From assembly GCA_017458825.1 (NCBI GenBank), contig JAFSZX010000001.1, positions 1-36,063 of the forward strand: a stretch of DNA of 36,063 bases, in the 5' to 3' direction. This document shows positions 24,559-32,302 of this stretch, one piece after another (position 1 is the stretch's first letter; each line of letters begins with the position of its first letter). A program made the translations under genes and the position numbers. The notes under the pieces were generated by a model. It was not told the origin of the DNA and did no database searches. It worked only from the letters and a program-made list of their open reading frames with translations. The stretch is from Oscillospiraceae bacterium (lineage in GTDB: Bacteria > Bacillota > Clostridia > Oscillospirales > Oscillospiraceae).

Positions 24559-24602
24559 AATAGAGGATAATAAAATTCAGATGATCATAGGAGGCAATCA
24601 GT

Positions 24603-26438
24603 ATGTCAAAGGTAATCGGTATTGATTTAGGTACCACCAATTCCTGCGTCGCGGTGATGGAGGGCGGCGAAGCCGTCGTCATCGCCAACGCCGAGGGCAA
24701 CCGCACCACCCCGTCTGTGGTGGCATTTTCCAAAACGGGCGAGCGTATGGTAGGCCAGGTGGCAAAGCGCCAGGCCATCACCAACCCCGATCGCACCATT
24801 TCCTCCATTAAGCGTGAAATGGGCAGCGATCATCGGGTCGGCATCGACGGCAAGAACTACACTCCCCAGGAGATCAGCGCCATGATCCTCCAGAAGCTGA
24901 AGGCGGATGCCGAGAGCTATCTGGGCTCCCCCGTCACCGAGGCGGTCATCACCGTGCCCGCCTACTTTACCGACTCACAGCGTCAGGCCACCAAGGACGC
25001 CGGCAAGATCGCGGGTCTGGACGTGAAGCGCATCATAAACGAGCCCACCGCCGCGGCGCTGGCATACGGCGTGGATAAAGAGCAGGCGCAGAAGATCATG
25101 GTCTACGATCTGGGCGGCGGCACGTTCGACGTGTCCATTCTGGAGATCGACGACGGCGTGATCGAGGTGCTTGCCACCGCGGGTAACAACCGTCTGGGCG
25201 GCGATGACTTCGACGAGTGCGTGATGAAATATCTGGTAAGCGAGTTCAAAAAGGCGGAGGGTATCGACCTGAGCGGCGACAAGGTCGCCATGCAGCGGCT
25301 GAAAGAGGCGGCGGAAAAGGCGAAGATCGAACTGTCCGGCGTGACGACTTCCAACATCAACCTGCCCTATATCACCGCCGACGCTACCGGTCCCAAGCAT
25401 CTGGACGTGACGCTCACACGCGCCAAGTTCAACGAGCTGACCGGCTATCTGGTGGACGCCACCATGGGTCCCGTCCGTCAGGCGATGTCCGACGCGGGAC
25501 TCAAGCCCAGCGATCTTTCCAAGGTGCTGATGGTGGGCGGCTCCAGCCGTATCCCCGCCGTGGTGGACGCGGTGAAGAACTTCACCGGCAGTGAGCCGTT
25601 CAAGGGCATCAACCCCGACGAGTGCGTCGCCATGGGCGCGGCGCTGCAGGCAGGCGTACTGACCGGCGATGTGAAGGGTCTGCTGCTGCTGGACGTGACG
25701 CCTCTTTCCCTGGGTATCGAGACCATGGGCGGCGTATGCACCCGGCTCATCGAGCGCAACACCACGATCCCCGTGAAGAAGAGCCAGATCTTCTCCACCG
25801 CCGCCGATAACCAGACCTCCGTGGAGGTCAACGTCCTGCAGGGTGAGCGCGAGATGGCGGCCGCCAACAAGAGTCTGGGCCGGTTCCATCTGGACGGCAT
25901 CGCTCCGGCGCGCCGCGGTGTGCCCCAGATCGAGGTCACTTTCGACATCGACGCCAACGGCATTGTGAACGTCAGCGCCAAGGATCTGGGTACCGGCACG
26001 GAACAGCACATCACCATTACTTCCTCCTCCAACATGAGCAAGGAGGACATTGAAAAGGCGGTCAAGGAAGCCGAGCAGTATGCCGCCGAGGACGCCAAGC
26101 TCAAGGAAAAGGTAGAGGTTCGCAATCAGGCGGACCAGATGGTGTACCAGTCCGAAAAGACGCTCAGCGAAGTGGGCGACAAACTGCCCGAGAGCGAGAA
26201 AGCGCCGATCCAGGCGGGGATCGACAAGCTGAAAGAGACCCTCAAGGGCGAGGACACCGCCGCCATCAAGGCCGCCACCGAGGAGCTGACCCAGCTCTTC
26301 TATAAGATGAGCGAGAAGCTCTATCAGCAGCAGGCGCCGCAGGGCGACGCCGGCGCGGCACAGCAGGGCGGCGCTCAGGACGGTCAGTACTACGACGCGG
26401 ATTACAAGGTCGTAGACGAGGACGATCAGAACAAGTAA
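24603..26438 (+). CDS. dnaK: Chaperone DnaK (Hsp70)
   Basis: The 611-residue Hsp70 is of usual Bacillota length. The N-terminal ATPase has [18 protein letters not shown], the phosphate loop [19 protein letters not shown] and [13 protein letters not shown]. The substrate-binding domain holds [14 protein letters not shown] and the [13 protein letters not shown] [13 protein letters not shown]. It ends in a Gln/Gly/Ala-rich tail and [11 protein letters not shown], close to the usual EVVDDD-type C-terminus. ATG at 24603 follows AGGAGG. It works with DnaJ and GrpE of the same operon. Confidence 0.98.
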   Translation: MSKVIGIDLGTTNSCVAVMEGGEAVVIANAEGNRTTPSVVAFSKTGERMVGQVAKRQAITNPDRTISSIKREMGSDHRVGIDGKNYTPQEISAMILQKLKADAESYLGSPVTEAVITVPAYFTDSQRQATKDAGKIAGLDVKRIINEPTAAALAYGVDKEQAQKIMVYDLGGGTFDVSILEIDDGVIEVLATAGNNRLGGDDFDECVMKYLVSEFKKAEGIDLSGDKVAMQRLKEAAEKAKIELSGVTTSNINLPYITADATGPKHLDVTLTRAKFNELTGYLVDATMGPVRQAMSDAGLKPSDLSKVLMVGGSSRIPAVVDAVKNFTGSEPFKGINPDECVAMGAALQAGVLTGDVKGLLLLDVTPLSLGIETMGGVCTRLIERNTTIPVKKSQIFSTAADNQTSVEVNVLQGEREMAAANKSLGRFHLDGIAPARRGVPQIEVTFDIDANGIVNVSAKDLGTGTEQHITITSSSNMSKEDIEKAVKEAEQYAAEDAKLKEKVEVRNQADQMVYQSEKTLSEVGDKLPESEKAPIQAGIDKLKETLKGEDTAAIKAATEELTQLFYKMSEKLYQQQAPQGDAGAAQQGGAQDGQYYDADYKVVDEDDQNK

Positions 26439-26457
26439 GGCAGATCATTCACCACAG

Positions 26458-26485
26458 ATAGGGGACAGGGAACGCCTGCCCCTAT
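26458..26485 (+). other. Intercistronic hairpin between dnaK and dnaJ
   Basis: ATAGGGGACAGG (26458-26469) pairs with CCTGCCCCTAT (26475-26485) with one bulged A. There is no T-run, so mRNA processing or stabilisation between dnaK and dnaJ is more likely than termination. Confidence 0.5.
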
Positions 26486-26509
26486 TTGCGGCGTTGGGAG
26501 AAGGATTTC

Positions 26510-27646
26510 ATGGCACAGGAAAAACGGGACTATTACGAGGTGCTGGGTATCAGCAAGGGCGCCTCGGAGGACGAGATCAAAAAAGCGTATAAGAAGCTGG
26601 CGCGGCAGTATCATCCGGACATGAATCCCGGCGACAAGGAAGCCGAGGAGAAGTTCAAGGAGGTCAACGAAGCCAACGAGGTGCTGTCCGATCCGGAGAA
26701 AAAGGCGCGGTACGATCAGTTCGGCTTTGCCGGCGTGGATCCCAGCTACGGCGCGGGCTCCGGCGGCGCTTACGGCGGCGCGGGCGGTTTCGATTTCGAT
26801 CTGGGCGACATTTTCGGCAGCTTTTTCGGCGGCGGATTTGGCGGCGGCACAGCGCGGCGCAACGGTCCCATGCGGGGCGAGAGTATCCGCGCCCGCGTCA
26901 CCATCGACTTTATCGAGGCGGCGTTCGGCTGTGAAAAAGAGTTGACGCTGGAGCGGAGCGAGACCTGCGGCACCTGCGGCGGCAACGGCTGTGCCAGCGG
27001 TACTACGCCGGAGATCTGTCCGGACTGCCGGGGCACCGGCTCCGTGACGCGCGCCCAGCGCACGCCCTTTGGCGTAATGCAGTCCCAGACGGTGTGTACC
27101 AAGTGCAGCGGCACCGGCAAGATCATCCATCAGCCCTGCCCGGACTGTCACGGAAGCGGCGCGGTGCGCCATCGCCGCACCATCAAGGTCAACATTCCCG
27201 CCGGTATCGACGACGGGCAGACCATCTCCCTCCGTGGGCAGGGTCACGCCGGACGCAACGGCGGTCAAAGCGGCGACCTGCTGATCACCGTCATGGTGCG
27301 TCCCCACGAGCTGTTCCATCGGGAAGGCACCTCCGTGATCTGCGAGGCGCCCATCACCTTCGCGCAGGCGGCGCTGGGGGCGGAGCTGGAGATCCCCACT
27401 ATTGACGGAAAGGTGAAATACACCATTCCCGAGGGGACCCAGACCGGCACCGTGTTCCGCCTCAAGGGCAAGGGGATCCCCTCTATCAACGGGCGCGGAC
27501 GGGGCGATCAGTACGTCACTGTGACCATTGAAACGCCCAAGGGTCTTACAAAGGCGCAGAAGGAAGCCCTGCGGAAGTTCAGCGATATGCTGGGCGAGGG
27601 AAACTATGAAAAACAGCGGAATTTCTTTAAAAAACCGCGAAAATAA
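26510..27646 (+). CDS. dnaJ: Chaperone DnaJ (type I Hsp40)
   Basis: The 378-residue DnaJ delivers clients to DnaK and stimulates its ATPase. The J domain (residues 5-70) holds [22 protein letters not shown] with the HPD motif. A Gly/Phe-rich stretch follows at about 75-120. Four zinc-binding repeats are [24 protein letters not shown] and CPDCHGSG. The C-terminal beta domains include [23 protein letters not shown] at 26510 has GAGAAGG upstream; an earlier in-frame start at 26486 lacks a site. It is the fourth gene of the hrcA operon. Confidence 0.97.
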   Translation: MAQEKRDYYEVLGISKGASEDEIKKAYKKLARQYHPDMNPGDKEAEEKFKEVNEANEVLSDPEKKARYDQFGFAGVDPSYGAGSGGAYGGAGGFDFDLGDIFGSFFGGGFGGGTARRNGPMRGESIRARVTIDFIEAAFGCEKELTLERSETCGTCGGNGCASGTTPEICPDCRGTGSVTRAQRTPFGVMQSQTVCTKCSGTGKIIHQPCPDCHGSGAVRHRRTIKVNIPAGIDDGQTISLRGQGHAGRNGGQSGDLLITVMVRPHELFHREGTSVICEAPITFAQAALGAELEIPTIDGKVKYTIPEGTQTGTVFRLKGKGIPSINGRGRGDQYVTVTIETPKGLTKAQKEALRKFSDMLGEGNYEKQRNFFKKPRK

Positions 27647-27649
27647 AGA

Positions 27650-27664
27650 GCCATACCGACCGAA
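27650..27664 (+). repeat. 15-bp direct repeat, copy upstream of rpiB
   Basis: GCCATACCGACCGAA occurs here, 4 nt after the dnaJ stop, and again at 28126-28140 just after the rpiB stop. Confidence 0.85.
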
Positions 27665-27685
27665 CATATAAAGGAGCGTGTTTCC

Positions 27686-28123
27686 ATGAAAATTGCCATC
27701 GGCTGTGACCACGGCGGCTATCTTTTGAAGCAGGATCTTTTGATCTGGCTGGAGGAAAACGACATCGACTACGAGGACTTCGGCTGTTACTCCACCGAGA
27801 GCGTGGACTATCCCGCATACGGCGAGAAAGTGGCGCGTGCCGTGGCATCCGGCGCATGCGATAAGGGCATCGTGCTGTGTACCACCGGCATCGGTATCTC
27901 CATCGCCGCCAACAAGGTCAAGGGGATCCGTTGCGCCCACTGCGCCGATCCTCTGTCCGCGGAGATGACGCGCCGTCATAATGACGCCAACGTTCTGGCA
28001 CTGGGCGCAGGGATGATCGGTCCCAACCTTGCCCGGTGCATGGTGGACGTGTTTTTGCACACCGAGTTTGAGGGCGGAAGACACGCCCGCCGCGTGGCGC
28101 AGTTGGACGCCATCGAGGGATAA
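27686..28123 (+). CDS. rpiB: Ribose-5-phosphate isomerase B
   Basis: The 145-residue RpiB interconverts ribose-5-phosphate and ribulose-5-phosphate in the pentose phosphate pathway. Motifs are IGCDHGGYLLKQ at the N-terminus, SVDYPAYGEKVA, the catalytic Cys region VLCTTGIGISIAANKVKGIR, and RRHNDANVLALG. The residue after the active Cys is Thr where Gly is common (CGTG in E. coli). ATG at 27686 has AAAGGAG upstream. It follows dnaJ by 39 nt without an intervening terminator, so it may ride on the heat-shock transcript. It is flanked by a 15-bp direct repeat and followed by a terminator. Confidence 0.93.
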   Translation: MKIAIGCDHGGYLLKQDLLIWLEENDIDYEDFGCYSTESVDYPAYGEKVARAVASGACDKGIVLCTTGIGISIAANKVKGIRCAHCADPLSAEMTRRHNDANVLALGAGMIGPNLARCMVDVFLHTEFEGGRHARRVAQLDAIEG

Positions 28124-28125
28124 CC

Positions 28126-28140
28126 GCCATACCGACCGAA
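28126..28140 (+). repeat. 15-bp direct repeat, copy downstream of rpiB
   Basis: This is an exact copy of the 15-mer at 27650-27664. It is followed by AAGAGCC, a heptamer that also begins the sequence just before the upstream copy. Confidence 0.85.
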
Positions 28141-28173
28141 AGAGCCGCCGCACTGCGTGGCGGTTCTTTTTTT
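28141..28173 (+). terminator. Intrinsic terminator after rpiB
   Basis: AGAGCCGCC (28141-28149) pairs with GGCGGTTCT (28159-28167), including one G-T pair, and is followed by a T-run. Confidence 0.85.
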
Positions 28174-28174
28174 C

Positions 28175-28203
28175 TTTTCATCCGGCGGTAAATGTGGTAA
28201 AAT
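28175..28203 (+). promoter_or_regulatory. Promoter for the radical SAM-mutY-tdk operon
   Basis: TAAAAT (28198-28203) is preceded by TG at 28195-28196 (extended -10). TTTTCA (28175-28180) is a weak -35 at 17 nt. The start codon is 22 nt downstream. Confidence 0.5.
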
Positions 28204-28224
28204 GACGAAAAAGGAGGTGGCGGT

Positions 28225-29067
28225 GTGTTCAAGCGGGTCTACGTGGAGATCACCAACGTGTGCAATCTCTCCTGCGACTTCTGCCCCGGCACCCGCCGCG
28301 CCGCCGGATATATGACGCCGGAGCGGTTTCGCACCGCGGCGGAGCGTCTGCGCTCCTATACCGACTACCTCTATTTCCACGTGATGGGCGAGCCGTTGCT
28401 CCACCCCCAACTGGCGCAGTTGCTGGGCATAGCGGCGGAAACAGGCTTTCGCGTGTGCCTGACCACCAACGGCACGCTCCTGCCTGACAAGGCGGCGGTT
28501 CTGGCGTCCGCGTCCTCGCTCCATAAAGTCAGCGTGTCGCTCCACAGCTTTGAGGGGAACGGCGGCGGCGACCCTGCCGCTTATCTGGACGGCGTGTTGG
28601 GCGCAGCGGCGCAGCTTTGCGATCGCGGCGTGCTGTGTTCCCTGCGGCTTTGGAACGCAGGCGGCGGCGATCGGCGCAACGGAGAGATCCTCTCATATCT
28701 CTCCCGCGCTCTGGGGCTCGACGTCTCCTCCCTGCCCGCCGACCGGCTTGGCAACCGTAAGCTGGCGGATCATCTCTATCTGGAGCCCGGCGCGCGGTTC
28801 GACTGGCCCGACCCGGAGGCGCCGGAGCAAAACGTGCAGTTTTGCCACGCCCTCACCGACCAGATCGCCGTATTGTGGGACGGCACGGTGATCCCCTGCT
28901 GTTTGGACGCGGAGGGTCGCATGGCGCTGGGCAACCTTTTTTCCCACTGTTTGGACGATATTCTCGCCGCACCCCGGGCGCAGGCGATCCGCAGGGGGTT
29001 TGCCGCGCGGCGCCCTGCGGAGTCCCTTTGCCGCCGGTGCGGCTACGCCCGGCGATTCAACCGGTAA
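28225..29067 (+). CDS. Radical SAM protein with SPASM-like C-terminus
   Basis: The 280-residue protein carries the radical SAM motif CNLSCDFC (Cys 13, 17, 20) after VYVEITNVC, so it should bind a 4Fe-4S cluster and S-adenosylmethionine. The middle has HVMGEPLLHPQL and LTTNGTLL, usual for the fold. The C-terminal CHALTDQIAVLWDGTVIPCCLDAEG with MALGNL and CRRCGY resembles a SPASM/twitch auxiliary-cluster domain. The substrate is unknown, and no peptide precursor was seen beside it. GTG at 28225 has AAGGAGG at 28211-28217. It leads an operon with mutY, which starts 12 nt later. Confidence 0.85.
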   Translation: MFKRVYVEITNVCNLSCDFCPGTRRAAGYMTPERFRTAAERLRSYTDYLYFHVMGEPLLHPQLAQLLGIAAETGFRVCLTTNGTLLPDKAAVLASASSLHKVSVSLHSFEGNGGGDPAAYLDGVLGAAAQLCDRGVLCSLRLWNAGGGDRRNGEILSYLSRALGLDVSSLPADRLGNRKLADHLYLEPGARFDWPDPEAPEQNVQFCHALTDQIAVLWDGTVIPCCLDAEGRMALGNLFSHCLDDILAAPRAQAIRRGFAARRPAESLCRRCGYARRFNR

Positions 29068-29079
29068 GGAGGCCGCATC

Positions 29080-30165
29080 ATGGAACGGGAAGTAGATATC
29101 CTGCGCGAGTTGACGGCACCGCTCCTTGCCTGGTACGACGGGCACAGCCGCGATCTTCCGTGGCGGAGGGACGTTTCGCCCTACCGCACTTGGGTATCGG
29201 AGATCATGCTCCAGCAGACCCGGGTGGCGGCGGTTTTACCCTATTTTGAGCGGTTTATGGCGGCGTTCCCCACGGTGGAGGCGCTATCCGTTGCCGACAC
29301 GGCGACGCTTTTGAAACTGTGGGAGGGGCTTGGCTATTATAGCCGCGCGCGCCATCTGAAAAAGGCGGCGCAGATCATCACGGAGGAATACGGCGGTCAG
29401 TTTCCTCACACGTATCGGGGGCTGACGAAGTTGCCGGGCATCGGAGATTATACCGCCGGCGCCATCCTGTCGATCGCGTTTGATCAGCCTGTTCCGGCGG
29501 TGGACGGCAACGTTTTGCGCATCGTGTCCCGGCTGACCGGCAGTTCTCTGGACGTGCTGGACGGGAAAAACCGCGCCCTGTTTCGCGACTGGATGGCGCA
29601 GGTGGTTCCCACGGAACGCCCCGGCGCGTATAACCAGGCGCTGATGGATCTGGGCGCCACGGTCTGCCTGCCCTCCGGTGCGCCGCTGTGTGAACAGTGT
29701 CCCGCCGCCGCCTTTTGCGCGGCACGGCGGCAGGGTCTGCAGGCAAGTCTGCCGGTACGGGCGAAAAAAGCGCCGCGGCGGACGGAGGCGCTCACCGTAT
29801 TCGTGCTTTTGCGCGCCGACGGGGCGGTGGCACTGCGCCGCCGGGGAGATACGGGACTTCTGGCACAGCTCTGGGAATACCCCAACGTCTCCGGCACGCT
29901 GGACGAGGCGCAGGCGGCATCGCAACTTGCCGCGTGGGGTCTCACGCCACAACGCTGGCGCAAGCGGCTTTCCGCCCGACACGTCTTCACCCATATCCTT
30001 TGGGAAATGACCGGCTACGTGGTGGAAACGGACGGTGCGGGCGCGCCGGACTGGCTCTGGGCGGACGAGGCGGCGCGGCGGCGCTGTGCCGTTCCGTCGG
30101 CATTTGAAAAGTTTACAAAAGAACTGGAAGGAGAGGATCACGCACATGGCACAGCTCTATTTTAA
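29080..30165 (+). CDS. mutY: A/G-specific adenine DNA glycosylase MutY
   Basis: The 361-residue MutY removes adenine mispaired with 8-oxoguanine. The catalytic Glu sits in EIMLQQTRV (Glu41), and the helix-hairpin-helix with catalytic Asp in LPGIGDYTAGAIL and AVDGNVLRI (Asp143). The iron-sulfur cysteines are 196, 204, 207 and 213, with seven rather than six residues between the first two. The C-terminal NUDIX-like part (about 230-350) contains LWEYPNV and HVFTHILWEM, used to recognise 8-oxoG. ATG at 29080 follows GGAGG. The 3' end overlaps tdk by 20 nt. Confidence 0.95.
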   Translation: MEREVDILRELTAPLLAWYDGHSRDLPWRRDVSPYRTWVSEIMLQQTRVAAVLPYFERFMAAFPTVEALSVADTATLLKLWEGLGYYSRARHLKKAAQIITEEYGGQFPHTYRGLTKLPGIGDYTAGAILSIAFDQPVPAVDGNVLRIVSRLTGSSLDVLDGKNRALFRDWMAQVVPTERPGAYNQALMDLGATVCLPSGAPLCEQCPAAAFCAARRQGLQASLPVRAKKAPRRTEALTVFVLLRADGAVALRRRGDTGLLAQLWEYPNVSGTLDEAQAASQLAAWGLTPQRWRKRLSARHVFTHILWEMTGYVVETDGAGAPDWLWADEAARRRCAVPSAFEKFTKELEGEDHAHGTALF

Positions 30166-30733
30166 ATACGGCGCTATGGGTTCCAGCAAAAGCGCCAACG
30201 CCTTGATGGCGCGGTTTAACTACGAGGAACGAGGGCAGTCCACACTGTTGGTGAAGCCTCAACTGGACACGCGGGACGGCGATCACATGGTGCGATCCCG
30301 CATCGGGCTGTCCCATCCCTGCGTCTATTTCCACGAGATGCAATCCATGTCCGACGAGGCGCTCAAGCAGTATGCCTGTATCATTGTGGATGAGGCGCAG
30401 TTCCTCACCCGGGAAGATGTCTACTACTTGGTGCATCTGGTAGACGACTGTGACATTCCCGTCATCTGCTACGGTTTGCGGGCGGATTTTCGGGGCGAGC
30501 TGTTCCCCGGCAGTTACCATCTGCTGGTGCTGGCGGATAAGCTGGAAGAGGTCAAAACGATCTGCTGGTGCGGTAAAAAGGCGGCGTTCAACGCACGGTT
30601 CGACGCCTCCGGCAAGGTCGTCAAAGAAGGCGCGCAGGTGGTGCTGGGCGCCAACGATCAGTACATTGGCTTATGCCGCCGCCACTGGATGCAGGGCGAT
30701 CTGGGTCCTGATTTCCGTATCGGCAAGCCATGA
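30146..30733 (+). CDS. tdk: Thymidine kinase (type II)
   Basis: The 195-residue thymidine kinase phosphorylates thymidine to TMP in salvage. The N-terminal phosphate loop reads GAMGSSKSAN, where GxMxSGKST is common. Other marks are LVKPQLDTRDGD, the catalytic-region IIVDEAQFL with the DEAQF motif, CYGLRADFRGELFPGS, and the zinc-site cysteines CWCGKKA plus CRRHW. ATG at 30146 has AAGGAGAGG upstream and overlaps mutY by 20 nt; a longer in-frame start inside mutY is rejected. Its stop overlaps the next start (ATGA). deoC and deoD on the other strand serve the same nucleoside economy. Confidence 0.94.
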   Translation: MAQLYFKYGAMGSSKSANALMARFNYEERGQSTLLVKPQLDTRDGDHMVRSRIGLSHPCVYFHEMQSMSDEALKQYACIIVDEAQFLTREDVYYLVHLVDDCDIPVICYGLRADFRGELFPGSYHLLVLADKLEEVKTICWCGKKAAFNARFDASGKVVKEGAQVVLGANDQYIGLCRRHWMQGDLGPDFRIGKP

Positions 30734-31599
30734 GGTGTGCGCTCTGTCCCCGACACTGCGGCGCTGAGCGCACCGAGACCGCCGGCGGCGGCTTTTGCGG
30801 CATGCCTGCCGCGCCGGTGGTGGCGCGGGCGGCTCTGCACCACTGGGAAGAGCCGGTACTCTCCGGCTCCCGCGGCAGCGGCGCGGTGTTTTTCTCCGGC
30901 TGTACGTTGCGGTGTGTCTACTGCCAAAACGGCATCATTTCCGCCGGAGGGTTCGGAAAACCCGTTTCCGTGCCCCGCCTGCGCCGGATCTTTGACAATT
31001 TGATCGAGCAGGGCGCCCACAATCTGGATCTGGTCACGCCGACCCATTTTACGCCTTGGATCTTGGAAGCGCTCCGCGGCGGCGTGCCGGTGCCGGTAGT
31101 GTGGAACTGCGGCGGCTATGAATCGGTAGATACGCTCCGCTCACTGCGCGGCAAGGTGGATATCTATCTGCCGGATCTGAAATACTGCGACAGTGACTTG
31201 AGCGCCCGACTCTCCGCCGCGCCGGATTATTTTGCCGTCGCCACCGCCGCCATTGAGGAGATGTTCGCCCAGACGGGACCCTGCGTGATAGAAAACGGTA
31301 TCTTGCGCCGGGGCGTTCTGATCCGGCATCTGGCACTCCCCGGTCACGGGGACGACAGCCGCCGCGTATTGGACTGGGTCAGCCGCACGTTCCGACCCGG
31401 TCAGGTACTCTTCTCGCTGATGAGTCAATATACGCCGCCGGAGAGCGCCCGGGGCGAGCTGTCCCGCCGTCTGCGTCGGGCGGAATACCGCGCGCTGGCG
31501 CAGTATATGGAAAACTGCGGCATAGAGGACGGTTTTTTGCAGGAGCCCTCCTCCGCCGACGGATACTATACGCCGTCTTTTGATCTGACCGGCGTGTGA
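30730..31599 (+). CDS. PflX-type radical SAM protein
   Basis: The 289-residue protein resembles the uncharacterised PflX/pyruvate-formate-lyase-activase-like group. An N-terminal Cys cluster (CALCPRHC and FCGM, Cys 3, 6, 10, 23) precedes the radical SAM motif CTLRCVYC (Cys 58, 62, 65) followed by QN. DLVTPTHFTPWI and VWNCGGYES, IYLPDLKYCD and IRHLALPGHGDDS are typical of this group. No glycyl-radical enzyme gene is in the window, so the substrate remains unknown. It overlaps tdk by 4 nt and is the last gene of the operon. Confidence 0.88.
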   Translation: MRCALCPRHCGAERTETAGGGFCGMPAAPVVARAALHHWEEPVLSGSRGSGAVFFSGCTLRCVYCQNGIISAGGFGKPVSVPRLRRIFDNLIEQGAHNLDLVTPTHFTPWILEALRGGVPVPVVWNCGGYESVDTLRSLRGKVDIYLPDLKYCDSDLSARLSAAPDYFAVATAAIEEMFAQTGPCVIENGILRRGVLIRHLALPGHGDDSRRVLDWVSRTFRPGQVLFSLMSQYTPPESARGELSRRLRRAEYRALAQYMENCGIEDGFLQEPSSADGYYTPSFDLTGV

Positions 31600-31607
31600 C
31601 ATATCAA

Positions 31608-31644
31608 AAAACCGCTTCGGGAATAGATATCCCGAAGCGGTTTA
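31608..31644. repeat. 37-bp hairpin repeat, copy 1 (terminator-like)
   Basis: The stem AAACCGCTTCGGGA pairs with TCCCGAAGCGGTTT around a 7-nt loop. The identical 37 bp recurs at 31849-31885. Read on the minus strand the stem is followed by a T-run; it lies 9 nt after the PflX-type gene stop and probably terminates it. Confidence 0.9.
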
Positions 31645-31848
31645 CAGCTTGTCAAAAAAGCCTCGCAGAGTTCGCGCCGCGCACGGCGCGAAGATATTAA
31701 ATTGTCATTTGCCGCGGCGTGTACGTGACAAATGACACCGCTCAGACTACGAAGTGTGCGAATGGTGCGCCACTGGCGCACAATGAGTGCGCGCAGTAGG
31801 CTGCAACCCTTTTGTCAAAAAACGGCTTTGCCGTTTTTTGACAGTCTC
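31645..31848. repeat. 204-bp hairpin-rich non-coding unit, MITE-like
   Basis: This fills most of the 312-bp gap between two convergent genes and holds no credible reading frame. TGTCAAAAAA (31650-31659) is inverted at TTTTTTGACA (31834-31843), like short terminal inverted repeats. Inner perfect stems are TTCGCGCCG/CGGCGCGAA (31671-31692), TGTCATTTG/CAAATGACA (31703-31737), GTGCGCC/GGCGCAC (31765-31781), and a 13-bp stem with a TTT loop at 31814-31842. It could be a miniature mobile element or a structured repeat. Confidence 0.6.
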
Positions 31849-31885
31849 AAAACCGCTTCGGGAATAGATATCCCGAAGCGGTTTA
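31849..31885. repeat. 37-bp hairpin repeat, copy 2 (terminator-like)
   Basis: This is an exact duplicate of 31608-31644. It lies 26 nt past the stop of the minus-strand TfoX-N gene, for which it likely acts as terminator (TTTT after the stem on that strand). Confidence 0.9.
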
Positions 31886-31911
31886 AACTGCGGATATGCT
31901 GAACGGATCGG

Positions 31912-32223
31912 CTACCGTCTTTTATCCGGCGCGGCAAGATCGTCCGCCACGGCGGAAAAAAGGCGCGTCAGCAACTCCCGATCGTCCACGTCCGGCAGGA
32001 GCATGTTCTTTGCGCCCGGATACGGCGCCGCCTCCGGCGCGTCCGGCAGCAGCGCTTGCGCCGACGGCGTCTTTTTGACCATAAGCCGGTCGTCATAGAT
32101 CCCGCCGATCACCTTGCCGCGGCAATAGAGGACGTACTCCCCCATCATGGCGCGATAGGAGACTTCGTCCAATGACGATACCTGATCGAGCACGTAGCAC
32201 AGATACGCTTTTTCGGAGGCCAT
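31912..32223 (-). CDS. TfoX N-terminal domain protein
   Basis: The 103-residue protein resembles the TfoX/Sxy N-terminal domain. Visible blocks are VSYRAMMGEYVLYCRGKVIGGIYDDRLMVKKTPSA, corresponding to the family's MFGxxxxYxxGKxxxxxxDDxLxxK pattern, and a C-terminal LPDVDDRELLTRLFSAVADDL. TfoX is a competence regulator in Gram-negatives, but stand-alone N-domain proteins in Bacillota have no clear role. ATG at 32223 is preceded by a GGCAGGTGGGG purine-rich stretch. It lies downstream of the BMP gene, separated by a strong terminator, so it may be weakly expressed or have its own start. Confidence 0.75.
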   Translation of the reverse strand: MASEKAYLCYVLDQVSSLDEVSYRAMMGEYVLYCRGKVIGGIYDDRLMVKKTPSAQALLPDAPEAAPYPGAKNMLLPDVDDRELLTRLFSAVADDLAAPDKRR

Positions 32224-32252
32224 CCCCCCACCTGCCTTTCCGCTTTGCCGTT

Positions 32253-32288
32253 AAAAAAAGAGAGGGCAAAAACGCCCTCTCTTTTTTT
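32253..32288. terminator. Terminator after the BMP lipoprotein gene
   Basis: A 15-bp perfect stem (32253-32267 with 32274-32288, core GAGAGGGC/GCCCTCTC) has A7 and T7 flanks, so it is bidirectional. It lies between the BMP gene and the TfoX-N gene, both on minus. Confidence 0.92.
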
Positions 32289-32302
32289 GTTTTCAGGTGC
32301 GA

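Noticed and set aside
24975..26009. A 344-codon minus-strand frame opposite dnaK
   Set aside because: It lies wholly inside dnaK on the other strand, with no ribosome site or recognisable domain.
26426..28153. A 575-codon minus-strand frame opposite dnaJ and rpiB
   Set aside because: It is a shadow of two firmly identified plus-strand genes and has no family features.
28225..29067. A peptide-modifying (RiPP) cluster around the first radical SAM gene
   Set aside because: No small precursor gene, transporter or protease accompanies it; its neighbours are mutY and tdk.
31566..31781. A 71-codon minus-strand open frame in the hairpin-rich gap
   Set aside because: It overlaps the end of the PflX-type gene and several perfect stems and lacks a ribosome site; the region is better read as non-coding repeat.
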